Below are positions 34,591-42,476 of a DNA stretch of 45,612 nucleotides, piece by piece; position 1 is the stretch's first letter, and each line of letters begins with the position of its first letter. The stretch spans positions 1-45,612 of the forward strand of contig CAYFYB010000013.1 of the NCBI GenBank assembly GCA_964347345.1, given 5' to 3'. Origin of the DNA: JAJISG01 sp964347345 (GTDB lineage Archaea > Thermoplasmatota > Thermoplasmata > RBG-16-68-12 > JAJISG01). Below the pieces are notes generated by a model, which had not been told where the DNA came from, searched no databases, and saw only the letters and a list, made by a program, of their open reading frames with translations. A program made the translations under genes and the position numbers.

Positions 34591-34598
34591 CTATAAGG
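34591..34598 (-). promoter_or_regulatory. Candidate TATA box of the glycosyltransferase run
   Basis: CTATAAGG (minus CCTTATAG). Transcription would begin near 34570, about 80 bases before ATG 34490, so unlike most genes here the run would have a real 5' leader. Confidence 0.4.
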
Positions 34599-34649
34599 AT
34601 TAATACGTTTCGTGAAGGTTCGCGAGTCAGCGACCAACCTGGCCATGTC

Positions 34650-35057
34650 CTAGGGGGCTGGGATCCCCTCCTGTCTCCGGCTGGAAGCCAGCGCCAGGAT
34701 GCCCGCTATCAGGAGGCCGTAGGCCCACCATCCCGCAAAGAAGGTGAAGTAGAAGATGTTCAACACGGGGGTACCCTCGCCTGCCACGGAGTAGAAGATG
34801 AGAGCGGCCCCGATGATGGTGGCAACACCGGCTATCAGGAGTACCGAGGCCCCGGCTACAGTCCTCTTCCTGCCTATCACTCCTCCAACGATTCCCACGA
34901 TGCTCGCGAGGAAGGCGATGAATGAGATCATGAGGAGGGGTGCTCCGCTGCCAAAGGTTAGGGCAACCAGTGCCAGGAGGACGAATAGAAGGAGGAATGA
35001 CCACAGCAGTCCAAGGATGCCCAGCACGAGTCCCGATATGAATACGCCTCTGCCCAT
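34650..35057 (-). CDS. Small four-helix membrane protein (DUF4064-like)
   Basis: 135 residues, four predicted helices rich in Gly, Ala, Leu and Ile, and a short basic RKRTVAG loop in the middle. The plan resembles DUF4064-like small membrane proteins of archaea and bacteria, without functional assignment. ATG 35057 is fixed by the MGRGVF start; upstream lie a 16-base perfect palindrome and a TATA element, suggesting regulated expression. Confidence 0.65.
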   Translation of the reverse strand: MGRGVFISGLVLGILGLLWSFLLLFVLLALVALTFGSGAPLLMISFIAFLASIVGIVGGVIGRKRTVAGASVLLIAGVATIIGAALIFYSVAGEGTPVLNIFYFTFFAGWWAYGLLIAGILALASSRRQEGIPAP

Positions 35058-35061
35058 GAAC

Positions 35062-35077
35062 TCACCCGCGCGGGTGA
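35062..35077. promoter_or_regulatory. Perfect palindrome at the transcription start of the small membrane protein
   Basis: TCACCCGCGCGGGTGA, a perfect 16-base palindrome five bases upstream of ATG 35057. With the TATA-like TCAATAAAAT (minus strand, 35091-35100), transcription should begin near 35070, inside the palindrome. This suits a repressor operator, or a hairpin at the very 5' end of the message. Confidence 0.5.
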
Positions 35078-35178
35078 TGGACTCGAGGGGATTTTATTGA
35101 TTGTGGTGAAAATTCAGCCTCTTGCCTCAGAACCCTCAACCTCCTCCTTGCTGACTTCGAAAGGGTTTAACTCGATGT

Positions 35179-35208
35179 CAGGACGGCGCTTCCGCTAAAG
35201 GCGTCCTG
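35179..35208. repeat. Inverted repeat downstream of the copper ATPase gene
   Basis: CAGGACG (35179-35185) pairs with CGTCCTG (35202-35208) around a 16-base loop, 24 bases past the stop of the P-type ATPase. It could be a transcript-end structure; no clear U-tract follows. Confidence 0.35.
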
Positions 35209-35231
35209 CTTTGTGGCTCTCGAAGTCCGCC

Positions 35232-37514
35232 TCAGGTGCCGTGGGCATACCTGTGGGGGTCCTCGTCGAAGGTCTCCTTGCAGCCCGTGCTGCAGAAGTA
35301 GAAGACCTCCCCTTCATGCTCAGAGGTTCCCGCCGCCTTGGCGGGGTCCACATCCATGCCGCATATCGGGTCTTTCGCCATCTTGAACCTCCTTTCTTCC
35401 CACTTCGTTAGGGTGGGTTGGAATCTCTTCAGCAATAGGGAATTGGTGACTACGGTTGTGGATGAGAAGCCCATGGCGGCCCCCGCGAAGATGGGGTCCA
35501 GCAGCAGGCCAACGAGGGGGTAGAGAAGGCCGGCGGCCACGGGGATGAGGGCGGTGTTGTAGGCGAAGGCCCAGAAGAGGTTCTGTCTGATCTTGGAATA
35601 AGTCCGACGACTCAGCTGGATGGATGCAACGACATCCCTGAGATCGTCCTTCACCAGGACGATGCCACCGGCCTCCATGGCAACGTCGGTCCCGCTGCCG
35701 ATGGCTATCCCCACATCTGCCTGGGCCAGGGCCGGTGCGTCGTTGATGCCGTCTCCCACCATGCCGACGGCGTTGCCCTGCTCCTGCAGTCTCTTGATGC
35801 GCTCTGCCTTCTCTCCAGGCAGCACCTCGGCCATGACATCCTGGATTCCGAGCTGGGCCGCTATGGCCATGGCTGTCCTCTCGTTGTCCCCCGTCAGCAT
35901 CACGGGCCTGATGCCCATGCTCATGAGAGCCCCCACAGCTTCCTTGGAGTGCTCCTTCAGGGTGTCGGCGACTGCGACAGCGCCTGCAAGGTCGCCTTCC
36001 TGGGCCAAGAGCATCACCGTCTTCCCCATCCGCTCTAGGTTTTGGACGACCCTTTCCCCTTCCCCCAATTCGATGCCACTGTCCACCATGAGCTTCCTAT
36101 TGCCCAAGAGGACCCTCCTGCCCTCCACAACGGCCCTGACACCATGACCAGGGACAGCCTCGAAGTCCTCCGGGTCTGGCACGTCGATGCCCTTCTCCTC
36201 CGCCCTTCGGAGGATAGCCTCCGCCAGAGGGTGTTCGGAGCCTTTCTCGGCCACGGCAGCCGCCAGTAGCACCTCCTCCTCGGACAGGTCGGCGAGGGTG
36301 ATGACGTCGGTGACCTCGGGCATCCCCTTTGTGAGGGTCCCGGTCTTGTCGAAGACCACAACGTCCATCTTTCGAGCCTTCTCCAGGTACTCCGCACCCT
36401 TGATCAGCAGGCCATTCTCGGCGCCCTTGCCAGTGCCAACCATGATGGCTGCAGGGGTCGCGATGCCCAGGGCGCAGGGACAGGCGATGATCAGGACGGC
36501 CACAAAGACCGTCAGGCTGAAGGTGAAGGCGGAGAAGCCCATGGGAGGGGTCCACATCCCCGTCCCGAGGTAGTACCAGAAGATGGAGGTGATTACGGCG
36601 ATGCCTATGACGGCAGGCACGAAGTAGGAGGAGATGACGTCCGCGAGCTTCTGTATTGGGGCCCTGGACTGCTGGGCCTCCTCGACGAGGTTGATGATCT
36701 GGGAAAGCGCGGTGTCTTTCCCCACCTTGGTGGCCTTGAACTTGAGCATGCCGATCTTGTTCATCGTGGCTCCCACGACCTCGTCGCCGGGACCCTTCTC
36801 CACGGGGATGGACTCCCCGGTTATCATGGACTCGTCCACGGAGGAGCGGCCCTCCGTCACGAGGCCGTCCACGGGTATCTTCTCGCCCGGCCGGACGATG
36901 ACGATGTCTTCCACCCTCACCAGCTCCACGGGCACCTCCACCTCCTCGCCGTCCCGGAGAACCCTGGCCTTCTTCGGGGCCAGGTCCATGAGGCGGCGGA
37001 TGGCCTCCGACGCCCTTCCCTTGGCCTTCTCCTCGAAGTAGCGACCTAGGAGGATGAGGGATATGATGAAGGCGGCGGTGTCGAAGAAGACCTCCTCCCC
37101 CGCGAAGAAGCCCGGGAAGAAGGTGACGACGGTGCTGTAGCCCCAAGCGGCACTGGTTCCGACGGCGATGAGGCTGTCCATGTTGGCCATCCTGTTCTTG
37201 ATGGCGTCCAGGGTACCCCTGTAGTACCTCCAGCCGGCGATGAACTGAACGGGGGTGGCCAGGCCGAAGAGGACGAAGTTTCTGATGGTGATATCCAGCC
37301 CAGGAAGGAAGCTGAGGATCAGGGTGGGTATGGAGAGAGAGAAGCTGAAGATCAGGAGGAGCTTCAAGGTCCTCATCTCCTTCTCAGGCTCTAGGAAAGT
37401 CTCCAGGCAGGTCTCGCTGCAGAAGTAGTACTGTCTCCCGTGGACAGTGGCCACGAGGGTGGTCTTCGTCTCGTCCACGTACATGCCACAAACAGGGTCC
37501 TTGGCCAAGCTCAC
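35232..37514 (-). CDS. copA: Cu+-exporting P1B-1 ATPase with N- and C-terminal YHS domains
   Basis: 760-residue metal pump. Catalytic core complete: TGES 232-235, CPC 345-347, D389 in DKTGT, SEHP 426-429, TGDN 541-544, GDGINDAPA from 588. Cu+ specificity follows from CPC, N(x6)YN(x4)P at 645-658 and MGFSS at 681-685, the P1B-1 pattern. There is no CxxC heavy-metal-associated domain. Instead one YHS domain begins the protein (C9, C32, C36 in DPVCGM and YFCSETC) and a second ends it (DPICGMD, FYFCSTGC at 716-745). YHS at one end is known in CopA-like pumps; at both ends it is unusual. Start GTG 37514; no Shine-Dalgarno is evident. Upstream lies a TACA-TT-TGTA box. Confidence 0.93.
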   Translation of the reverse strand: MSLAKDPVCGMYVDETKTTLVATVHGRQYYFCSETCLETFLEPEKEMRTLKLLLIFSFSLSIPTLILSFLPGLDITIRNFVLFGLATPVQFIAGWRYYRGTLDAIKNRMANMDSLIAVGTSAAWGYSTVVTFFPGFFAGEEVFFDTAAFIISLILLGRYFEEKAKGRASEAIRRLMDLAPKKARVLRDGEEVEVPVELVRVEDIVIVRPGEKIPVDGLVTEGRSSVDESMITGESIPVEKGPGDEVVGATMNKIGMLKFKATKVGKDTALSQIINLVEEAQQSRAPIQKLADVISSYFVPAVIGIAVITSIFWYYLGTGMWTPPMGFSAFTFSLTVFVAVLIIACPCALGIATPAAIMVGTGKGAENGLLIKGAEYLEKARKMDVVVFDKTGTLTKGMPEVTDVITLADLSEEEVLLAAAVAEKGSEHPLAEAILRRAEEKGIDVPDPEDFEAVPGHGVRAVVEGRRVLLGNRKLMVDSGIELGEGERVVQNLERMGKTVMLLAQEGDLAGAVAVADTLKEHSKEAVGALMSMGIRPVMLTGDNERTAMAIAAQLGIQDVMAEVLPGEKAERIKRLQEQGNAVGMVGDGINDAPALAQADVGIAIGSGTDVAMEAGGIVLVKDDLRDVVASIQLSRRTYSKIRQNLFWAFAYNTALIPVAAGLLYPLVGLLLDPIFAGAAMGFSSTTVVTNSLLLKRFQPTLTKWEERRFKMAKDPICGMDVDPAKAAGTSEHEGEVFYFCSTGCKETFDEDPHRYAHGT

Positions 37515-37558
37515 TACCCGTGGATGAGTAGGGAGGATTACCCTTAAAGAAACTGTGT

Positions 37559-37572
37559 TTTACATTTGTAAA
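37559..37572. promoter_or_regulatory. Cop-box-like inverted repeat upstream of the copper ATPase
   Basis: TTTACATTTGTAAA, arms TTTACA and TGTAAA around TT. The core TACA-N2-TGTA equals the CopY operator consensus of Firmicutes. It lies about 45 bases upstream of GTG 37514 and just upstream of a TATA-like TTTCTTTAAGGG (minus strand, about 37546-37557), in the 74-base space between the metal permease and the pump. The match is visible; use by a copper regulator is inferred. Confidence 0.5.
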
Positions 37573-37588
37573 GCGACGGCAGCCGTCG

Positions 37589-38215
37589 TCAGAAGCCCAA
37601 CCATAGGGTCACCGCCAGGAAGAGGAAGACGACGCCTATGATTAGGTTCTGTCTCTCCTCCAACCTGCGGAGGATGCCCGATCGGTCCAGGGCGGCGTAT
37701 CCTTTCCGGCCCAGGACGACTAGGGTGACCATCACGCCGACGGTGAGAAGGCTGAAGAGAATGGCGAGGGATAGGGCGAGGCTCCAGCCGTAGGCACTGG
37801 CTGCGAGGAAGAGGGGCAGGATGGCGTAGCAGGGAGGGAAGGAAGCCACCAGGAAGAGGACGAGGGTGGCAGCGCCGTCGGACATCACCTTGCGGTGGGC
37901 ATGTCCGCGGGGCCTGAGGTCTCTGATTACGAAGAGCAGCCCAAGGGCTGCGAGGAAGGCTGCCATGATGGTGGAGGTGATGGCTTCGGAGGCCAGCTCC
38001 ACTTCAATCACCAGATAGATGATGGCCAAGCCCAGTATGATGGTGAGGCCCACGTGACCCGTCGCTGACAGCAGGGTGACCTTCAGGGTTCGGGCCATGG
38101 ACCACCCCTGGGCCTTGCTCACCGTCACGTGGGGAAGCCAGTGATCAGGGCCCAGGGCGTGGAGGAGAGTGATCACGCCGCCGGCAACCAGCATGGCAGC
38201 GATGTGATGGGTCAT
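37589..38215 (-). CDS. NicO/UreH-like metal permease
   Basis: 208-residue membrane protein with six helices. Helix 1 contains HALGPDHWLPH, a variant of the histidine/aspartate motif of NicO, RcnA and UreH-type metal permeases; a short GHAHRK histidine loop lies before helix 4, and ASFPPCYAILPLFL recalls the Pro-Pro-Cys segments of related thiol or metal exporters. Placed directly before the Cu+ pump, a role in heavy-metal handling is likely, but direction and metal are open. GTG 38227 is in frame; the TATA-like element at 38237-38247 fits ATG 38215 (27 bases) better. Confidence 0.6.
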   Translation of the reverse strand: MTHHIAAMLVAGGVITLLHALGPDHWLPHVTVSKAQGWSMARTLKVTLLSATGHVGLTIILGLAIIYLVIEVELASEAITSTIMAAFLAALGLLFVIRDLRPRGHAHRKVMSDGAATLVLFLVASFPPCYAILPLFLAASAYGWSLALSLAILFSLLTVGVMVTLVVLGRKGYAALDRSGILRRLEERQNLIIGVVFLFLAVTLWLGF

Positions 38216-38236
38216 TGATGCTCCCACGGGACGGAG

Positions 38237-38247
38237 CCTACATAACC
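38237..38247 (-). promoter_or_regulatory. TATA box of the NicO-like permease
   Basis: CCTACATAACC (minus GGTTATGTAGG) centred 27 bases upstream of ATG 38215; it decides that start against GTG 38227, which is only 15 bases away. Confidence 0.5.
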
Positions 38248-38328
38248 CTTTTCACGTGATCTATCCAGCTGCCCTCGGGACCCGACTCAGCATCCGAAAT
38301 TTCCAGGCCTTGATAATGGCTGGGGAAG

Positions 38329-38339
38329 GCTTAATAGGC
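38329..38339 (+). promoter_or_regulatory. TATA box of the small GTPase
   Basis: GCTTAATAGGC centred 28 bases before ATG 38362, with no Shine-Dalgarno between. Confidence 0.55.
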
Positions 38340-38361
38340 CCGATGCTCACAGGCCAATCGG

Positions 38362-38931
38362 ATGGCCAAAGAGTCTGTCGAGAAAGCAAAGATCAAGATA
38401 TGCCTTGCGGGGGAGGCCGCCGTCGGTAAGACCTCTCTCATCCGGCGTTTTGTCCACGATCAGTTCGACGACAAGTATACCGTCACCCTCGGGGCGAAGG
38501 TGACTAAGAAGGTGGTGATAGTGAAGAATCCCGGGGGCAAGGGCAAACTGGAGGTCGATGTGGCCCTCTGGGACATCATGGGGGAGAAGTTCTTACGGGA
38601 ACTCTTGAGGGAGGCCTACTTTTACGGGGCTCAAGGAATCCTCGCGGTTTGCGACGTCACGAGGGCAGAGACCCTCGTGGATCTGGAGGATTGGAAGACC
38701 TCCATCGAGAAGGTGGCTGGTACTATCCCCATCCTCGTCTTGGCAAACAAGTCGGACCTGAAGGACGAGGCGGTGATAGACGAGAAAGGCCTCCAGCTCT
38801 TCTGTGAGGGTTGGGAGTGCCCCTATCTCTTCACCAGTGCCAAGATGGGGGACAACGTGGAGAAGGCCTTTCACGAGATGGCCACCACGGTTCTCAAAGG
38901 CCTCGTGGAGGGGGCTAAGAGCCAGGCCTGA
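38362..38931 (+). CDS. Ras/Rab-like small GTPase
   Basis: 189 residues, a single GTPase domain of Ras-superfamily order: G1 GEAAVGKTS at 17-25, G2 threonine T42 in YTVTLG, G3 D71-I-M-G74, G4 NKSD at 129-132, G5 TSAK at 158-161. The G3 block reads WDIMGEK where Ras/Rab proteins have WDTAGQE, so the catalytic glutamine is Glu75. The C-terminus ends GAKSQA and has no cysteine for lipid attachment. Archaeal homologs of eukaryotic small GTPases are known in several phyla; the role here is unknown. It is transcribed alone and converges on the amino-acid transporter, three bases from its last gene. Confidence 0.9.
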   Translation: MAKESVEKAKIKICLAGEAAVGKTSLIRRFVHDQFDDKYTVTLGAKVTKKVVIVKNPGGKGKLEVDVALWDIMGEKFLRELLREAYFYGAQGILAVCDVTRAETLVDLEDWKTSIEKVAGTIPILVLANKSDLKDEAVIDEKGLQLFCEGWECPYLFTSAKMGDNVEKAFHEMATTVLKGLVEGAKSQA

Positions 38932-38934
38932 CAC

Positions 38935-39660
38935 CTACTCCCCTCTCCGAACTGCAATCCCCAGGCCCGGGACTGCGAAGCGGACCTCCAACAGGCGGAG
39001 AAAGAGGGTCAGGAGGAGGGATAGGGCTAGGAACACGGCGGCCGCAAGGAGATAGCTCTCGAGGACCGCCGCGGCCCGCTGGCCGAAGGTGAGGGATGCT
39101 CGGAGGAGTTCCGGGACTGCCACGATGAAGGCCAGGGGCGTCGCGTCCTTGAACATAATGATGTACTCGTTGGTGAAGGGCGGGGCCATGATGCGAAGGC
39201 TCTGGGGCAGGATTACGTGAGCCATCGCCTGTCCCTTTTTCATCCCTATGGATACCGCGGCCTCGATCTGGCCGTGGGCGATGGACTGGAACCCGGCCCG
39301 GAAGATCTCTGCCTGGTACGCGCCCGTGTTGAGGGTGAGGGCTATGATGACCCGCTCCACGGGCGCCACATCCAGGCGGTATGCGAGGCCATATTGGGCG
39401 AAAAGAGCGTTCAGGGCGGGGAAGGAGAAGAACACTAGGAAGATTTGGATCAGGAGGGGGGTCCCCCGGAAGAGCTCCGTATAGCCCCGGGCAACGGCGC
39501 GTAGGGGTCGGAACCGGGAGACTCGCCCCCATCCGAAGAGGAAGCCGATGAGGACACCCACGCCTATGGCGGTGAGGGCCATTCGGAGATTAAGGAGGAC
39601 GATGGGGGCCACGTCGCGGAAGTATCGCAGCACCAGATCTAAGTCCACCATCCTGCTCAC
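38935..39660 (-). CDS. Polar amino-acid ABC transporter permease (HisM/GlnP type)
   Basis: 241-residue permease with five to six helices and the binding-protein-dependent motif YQAEIFRAGFQSIAHGQIEAAVSIGM, here given as landmark residues EIFRAGFQSI and GQIEAA around 120-145, with EAA loop contacting the ATPase. TELFRGTPLLIQIFL is the classic HisM/GlnP signature. GTG 39660 begins one base after the ATPase stop; ATG 39651, five bases after GAGGTGA, is an alternative. Last gene of a four-gene importer. Confidence 0.9.
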   Translation of the reverse strand: MSRMVDLDLVLRYFRDVAPIVLLNLRMALTAIGVGVLIGFLFGWGRVSRFRPLRAVARGYTELFRGTPLLIQIFLVFFSFPALNALFAQYGLAYRLDVAPVERVIIALTLNTGAYQAEIFRAGFQSIAHGQIEAAVSIGMKKGQAMAHVILPQSLRIMAPPFTNEYIIMFKDATPLAFIVAVPELLRASLTFGQRAAAVLESYLLAAAVFLALSLLLTLFLRLLEVRFAVPGLGIAVRRGE

Positions 39661-39661
39661 C

Positions 39662-40390
39662 TCACAGGATGCGACTCAGGAACTCCCGGGTGCGCCTGTG
39701 TTTCGGCCGCTCGAAGAACTCCTCCGGGGTCCCCTCTTCCAGGATCTGTCCGTGGTCCAGGAAGAGGACCCGATCCGCCACGCCCTTCACAAAGCCCATC
39801 TCATGGGAGACCACTAGCATCGTCATCCCCTCCCGGGCAAGTTTCGTCATCACGTCCAAGACCTCCCCGATGAGTTCCGGGTCCAGGGCACTGGTGGGCT
39901 CGTCGAAGAGAACGGCCTTGGGGCCCATGGCCAGAGCCCGGGCGATAGCAACCCGCTGCTGCTGTCCACCCGACAACTGGGCTGGGTATGCGGCCGCCTT
40001 GTCCCTTAGGCCTACTTTTTCCAAGAGCTGGAGGCCGGCTTCTCTCGCCTTTGCTTCGGGCATCCGCTTTACCGTCGTCAGGCCGATTGTCACGTTCCGC
40101 AGGGCCGTCAAATGGGTGAAGAGGTTGAAGGTTTGGAACACCATGCCGACCTGCTGCCGGAGCCGCTCCACCCCGTGCTTCACCCCTGTGATGGGCCGGT
40201 TGTCGATGAGCACCTCCCCCTGGCTCGGGTCCACCAGGCGGTTCACGCACCGGAGCAGAGTGCTCTTCCCGGACCCGCTTGGCCCGATGACCACGACGAC
40301 CTCCCCCTTGTCCACCTTCAGGGAGACGCCCCGGAGGACATGGAGGTCCCCAAACCACTTATGGATGTTCCGCATCTCGATCATGCTCAT
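39662..40390 (-). CDS. glnQ: Polar amino-acid ABC transporter ATPase (GlnQ/HisP type)
   Basis: 242-residue ATPase. Walker A GPSGSGKST at 36-44, Q-loop MVFQTFNLFTHLT, signature LSGGQQQR, Walker B AVLFDEPTSALDPE, H-loop VSHEMGFV, and the family ending GTPEEFFERPKHRRTREFLSRIL (last part only: RTREFLSRIL). The frame is open far upstream, but homology and the ATGA overlap with the preceding permease place the start at ATG 40390. Substrate is a polar amino acid, not further defined. Confidence 0.95.
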   Translation of the reverse strand: MSMIEMRNIHKWFGDLHVLRGVSLKVDKGEVVVVIGPSGSGKSTLLRCVNRLVDPSQGEVLIDNRPITGVKHGVERLRQQVGMVFQTFNLFTHLTALRNVTIGLTTVKRMPEAKAREAGLQLLEKVGLRDKAAAYPAQLSGGQQQRVAIARALAMGPKAVLFDEPTSALDPELIGEVLDVMTKLAREGMTMLVVSHEMGFVKGVADRVLFLDHGQILEEGTPEEFFERPKHRRTREFLSRIL

Positions 40391-41289
40391 CCGACCACCA
40401 CCCCCAGACCGGGCACCTGGAACCGCTCCTCCAGAAACTGGATGCTCTTCGAGATGAGGACCGTCATGGCCAGGTAGATGGCGGCAGCCCCCAGGAAGAT
40501 GAGGGGCCAGAGTACAACGTCGAGGGTGGCCCGCTGCACCGTCTCCGCCACCCGGGTGAGCTCGAAGACGTCCGGAACTCGAAGACCGACGAAGGCGGGG
40601 AGGACGATGAGGAGGGAGGTATCCTTCAGGACAATGATCCACTCGTTCCCCAGGGGAGGGAGGATGGTCCGCACGACCTGGGGTAGGGTCACGTGCCGCA
40701 TCGTCTGCCAGTAGGTCATCCCCAGGCTCGTCGCAGCCTCGATCTGGGCTCGGGGGATGGACTGGAAGCCCGACCTGAAGACCTCCCCTTGGTAGGCTCC
40801 GCTGCTCACGCCCAGGGCAAGGATGCCCCATAGCACGGCCCAGTTGATTCCAATCCCGATGCGGGGGAAGATGACCACTGCCATGAGGACGATGGCTAGC
40901 CGGGGGATGCCTCGCAGCCCTTCTACGTAGGCCAAGAGGGGGAGGCTCACTGAGGGGATTTGAGAGGCCCGGCCCCACCCAGCGAAGAAGCCGATGAGAA
41001 GGCCCAGACCGGCGGATCCGACAAACAGGATTAAGGTGTTCGTTGCCCCTACCGCCCAGAAGCAACCGGCTCCGAGCGCGGCGCAGAGGTTAGGGCTCAG
41101 GAGGGCCAGGGCGGCGATTATGACCGTGATTCCGATGACGGGCGGGAGAAGGAGCCGTGCTAGGGGAGGGAGCGGCTCCCAAAGGGGGCGCAGCCGCCTT
41201 GTCAAGGGGGTGAGAACCCTCCCCGTCCAGGCCTTGATGCGGGAGGTCCAACGCGCCAGGCTGCTGCGCACTCTGTCCTGCCTCTCCAC
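40387..41289 (-). CDS. Polar amino-acid ABC transporter permease with extended N-terminus
   Basis: 300 residues: about 70 extra N-terminal residues (a basic cytoplasmic stretch, then one helix at about 47-65) precede a normal HisM/GlnP-like permease with YVEGLRGIPRL, GAYQGEVFRSGFQSIPRAQ and EAATSLGMTYWQTM. The second permease at 38935 lacks the extension, so the importer probably uses a heterodimer. Start GTG 41289, 27 bases from the TATA element at 41312-41321, indicates its own leaderless promoter inside the operon. Confidence 0.9.
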   Translation of the reverse strand: MERQDRVRSSLARWTSRIKAWTGRVLTPLTRRLRPLWEPLPPLARLLLPPVIGITVIIAALALLSPNLCAALGAGCFWAVGATNTLILFVGSAGLGLLIGFFAGWGRASQIPSVSLPLLAYVEGLRGIPRLAIVLMAVVIFPRIGIGINWAVLWGILALGVSSGAYQGEVFRSGFQSIPRAQIEAATSLGMTYWQTMRHVTLPQVVRTILPPLGNEWIIVLKDTSLLIVLPAFVGLRVPDVFELTRVAETVQRATLDVVLWPLIFLGAAAIYLAMTVLISKSIQFLEERFQVPGLGVVVG

Positions 41290-41311
41290 GGTCGGAGGAA
41301 TCAGGCCCGAC

Positions 41312-41321
41312 CTATATAATC
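41312..41321 (-). promoter_or_regulatory. TATA box of the amino-acid permease
   Basis: CTATATAATC (minus GATTATATAG) centred 27 bases upstream of GTG 41289. Confidence 0.6.
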
Positions 41322-41337
41322 ACCGGCGGGTTCAGTC

Positions 41338-42210
41338 CTACCCTGGCCCGAACCATTTCTCGAAGATCTCGTCGTACTTGCCTGTCTCCCGCAGGTGCCT
41401 GAGGGCCCCGTCGATCATCGCCTTGAGGGCCAGCTCGCCCCGGGGCATCGGGATGCCGAAGGCCTCCTCCGTACGGATGTACTCTACGATCTTCACCTGA
41501 CCGGCGGCCTGGTAGCTCTCCGCCACAGGCGAGTCGATGATGACGGCGTCCGTCTCATCTGCCAGAAGCAGGAGGATGGCGTCCGTGAAGAGCCGGGTCT
41601 TCTTGACCTCTGAGGGCTGGATGCCTCTCTCCCCGATCAGGGTCTCCTCCACCCACGCGTCCGAAGTGGTAAACTCTTGGAAGGCGACAACCTTCCCGGC
41701 CAGGTCATCGGTGGAGTTGATCCATCCCTCGGTCCCTCCATCCCAGGGTCCCCCGGGCTTGATGACCAGGGTCAGGTTGCTATAGAAGTAGGGGTCTGAG
41801 AATAGGAAGGTCTCCTTCCTTGCCTCCGTGATGGTCATGGCGGAGATGCCCAGGTCCAGGGTACGGTCAGGGACCGCCACGAAAATGGCATCCCAGCCGA
41901 CATTTCTGACGTCCACCTCGACGCCCATCCACTTGCCGATTTCCTTAATGAGGTCTATGTCGAAGCCCTCGATCACGCCCGTTGTGGCATTGACGTCCTC
42001 GAAGGGCGGGAAGGCCGCGTCCGTGCCCACCACCATGATGCCGTCGTCGAAGATCTTCTGAATCGTTGGCTGACTCGGTCCTGGGGCCGTGAAGAAGCCG
42101 ACCACCCAGCCGATGCCTATGCCGACGGCCAGGAGAACGACGGCAATCGCTATGGCGAAGGTCCTTGAAATAACAGCTCCTCTCTCCGGTGGTACTCCTT
42201 CTTGTGCCAC
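41338..42210 (-). CDS. Membrane-anchored amino-acid-binding protein (SBP_bac_3)
   Basis: 290-residue solute receptor of the importer. An N-terminal helix (FAIAIAVVLLAVGIGIGWVVGFF, roughly 18-40) without lipobox cysteine anchors it; the outer part is a type II periplasmic-binding fold with VVGTDAAFPPFEDVN, GFDIDLIKEIGK, DLGISAMTITEARK and FSDPYFYSNLTLV, all typical of family 3 amino-acid receptors. Start GTG 42210 lies 24 bases from a TATATA element and has no Shine-Dalgarno, so it is leaderless. First gene of the four-gene set; divergent from the M14 peptidase. Confidence 0.92.
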   Translation of the reverse strand: MAQEGVPPERGAVISRTFAIAIAVVLLAVGIGIGWVVGFFTAPGPSQPTIQKIFDDGIMVVGTDAAFPPFEDVNATTGVIEGFDIDLIKEIGKWMGVEVDVRNVGWDAIFVAVPDRTLDLGISAMTITEARKETFLFSDPYFYSNLTLVIKPGGPWDGGTEGWINSTDDLAGKVVAFQEFTTSDAWVEETLIGERGIQPSEVKKTRLFTDAILLLLADETDAVIIDSPVAESYQAAGQVKIVEYIRTEEAFGIPMPRGELALKAMIDGALRHLRETGKYDEIFEKWFGPG

Positions 42211-42230
42211 GCAAGGACATCTCCTAAGCC

Positions 42231-42238
42231 TATATAAC
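42231..42238 (-). promoter_or_regulatory. TATA box of the amino-acid importer
   Basis: TATATAAC (minus GTTATATA) centred 24 bases upstream of GTG 42210. Confidence 0.65.
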
Positions 42239-42476
42239 CCTTCTTCCTACACCACGGGCCCCCTTTAATGTGAAGTTCCGTACTTCCCCCGTGCCTTCCA
42301 AGTGGACTGAATACCTACGGCGGTCCGCGGGAAGCCCGGGAGATATATGCGATTGAGCAGTTTCTGACGAGCAAGAACCCCGTATGTATGAATAGGTAAT
42401 CTATCTGCGAAAGGATTATGCCTTTCCCTTATCATCTACCAGAGCCTTCTCAAGAGAGGCTGGAGGGAAAGGAGAA

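Noticed and set aside
39662..41065. GlnQ-like ATPase extended to 467 residues
   Set aside because: The first 225 residues overlap the permease in another frame and look like noise; the ATPase proper starts at 40390.
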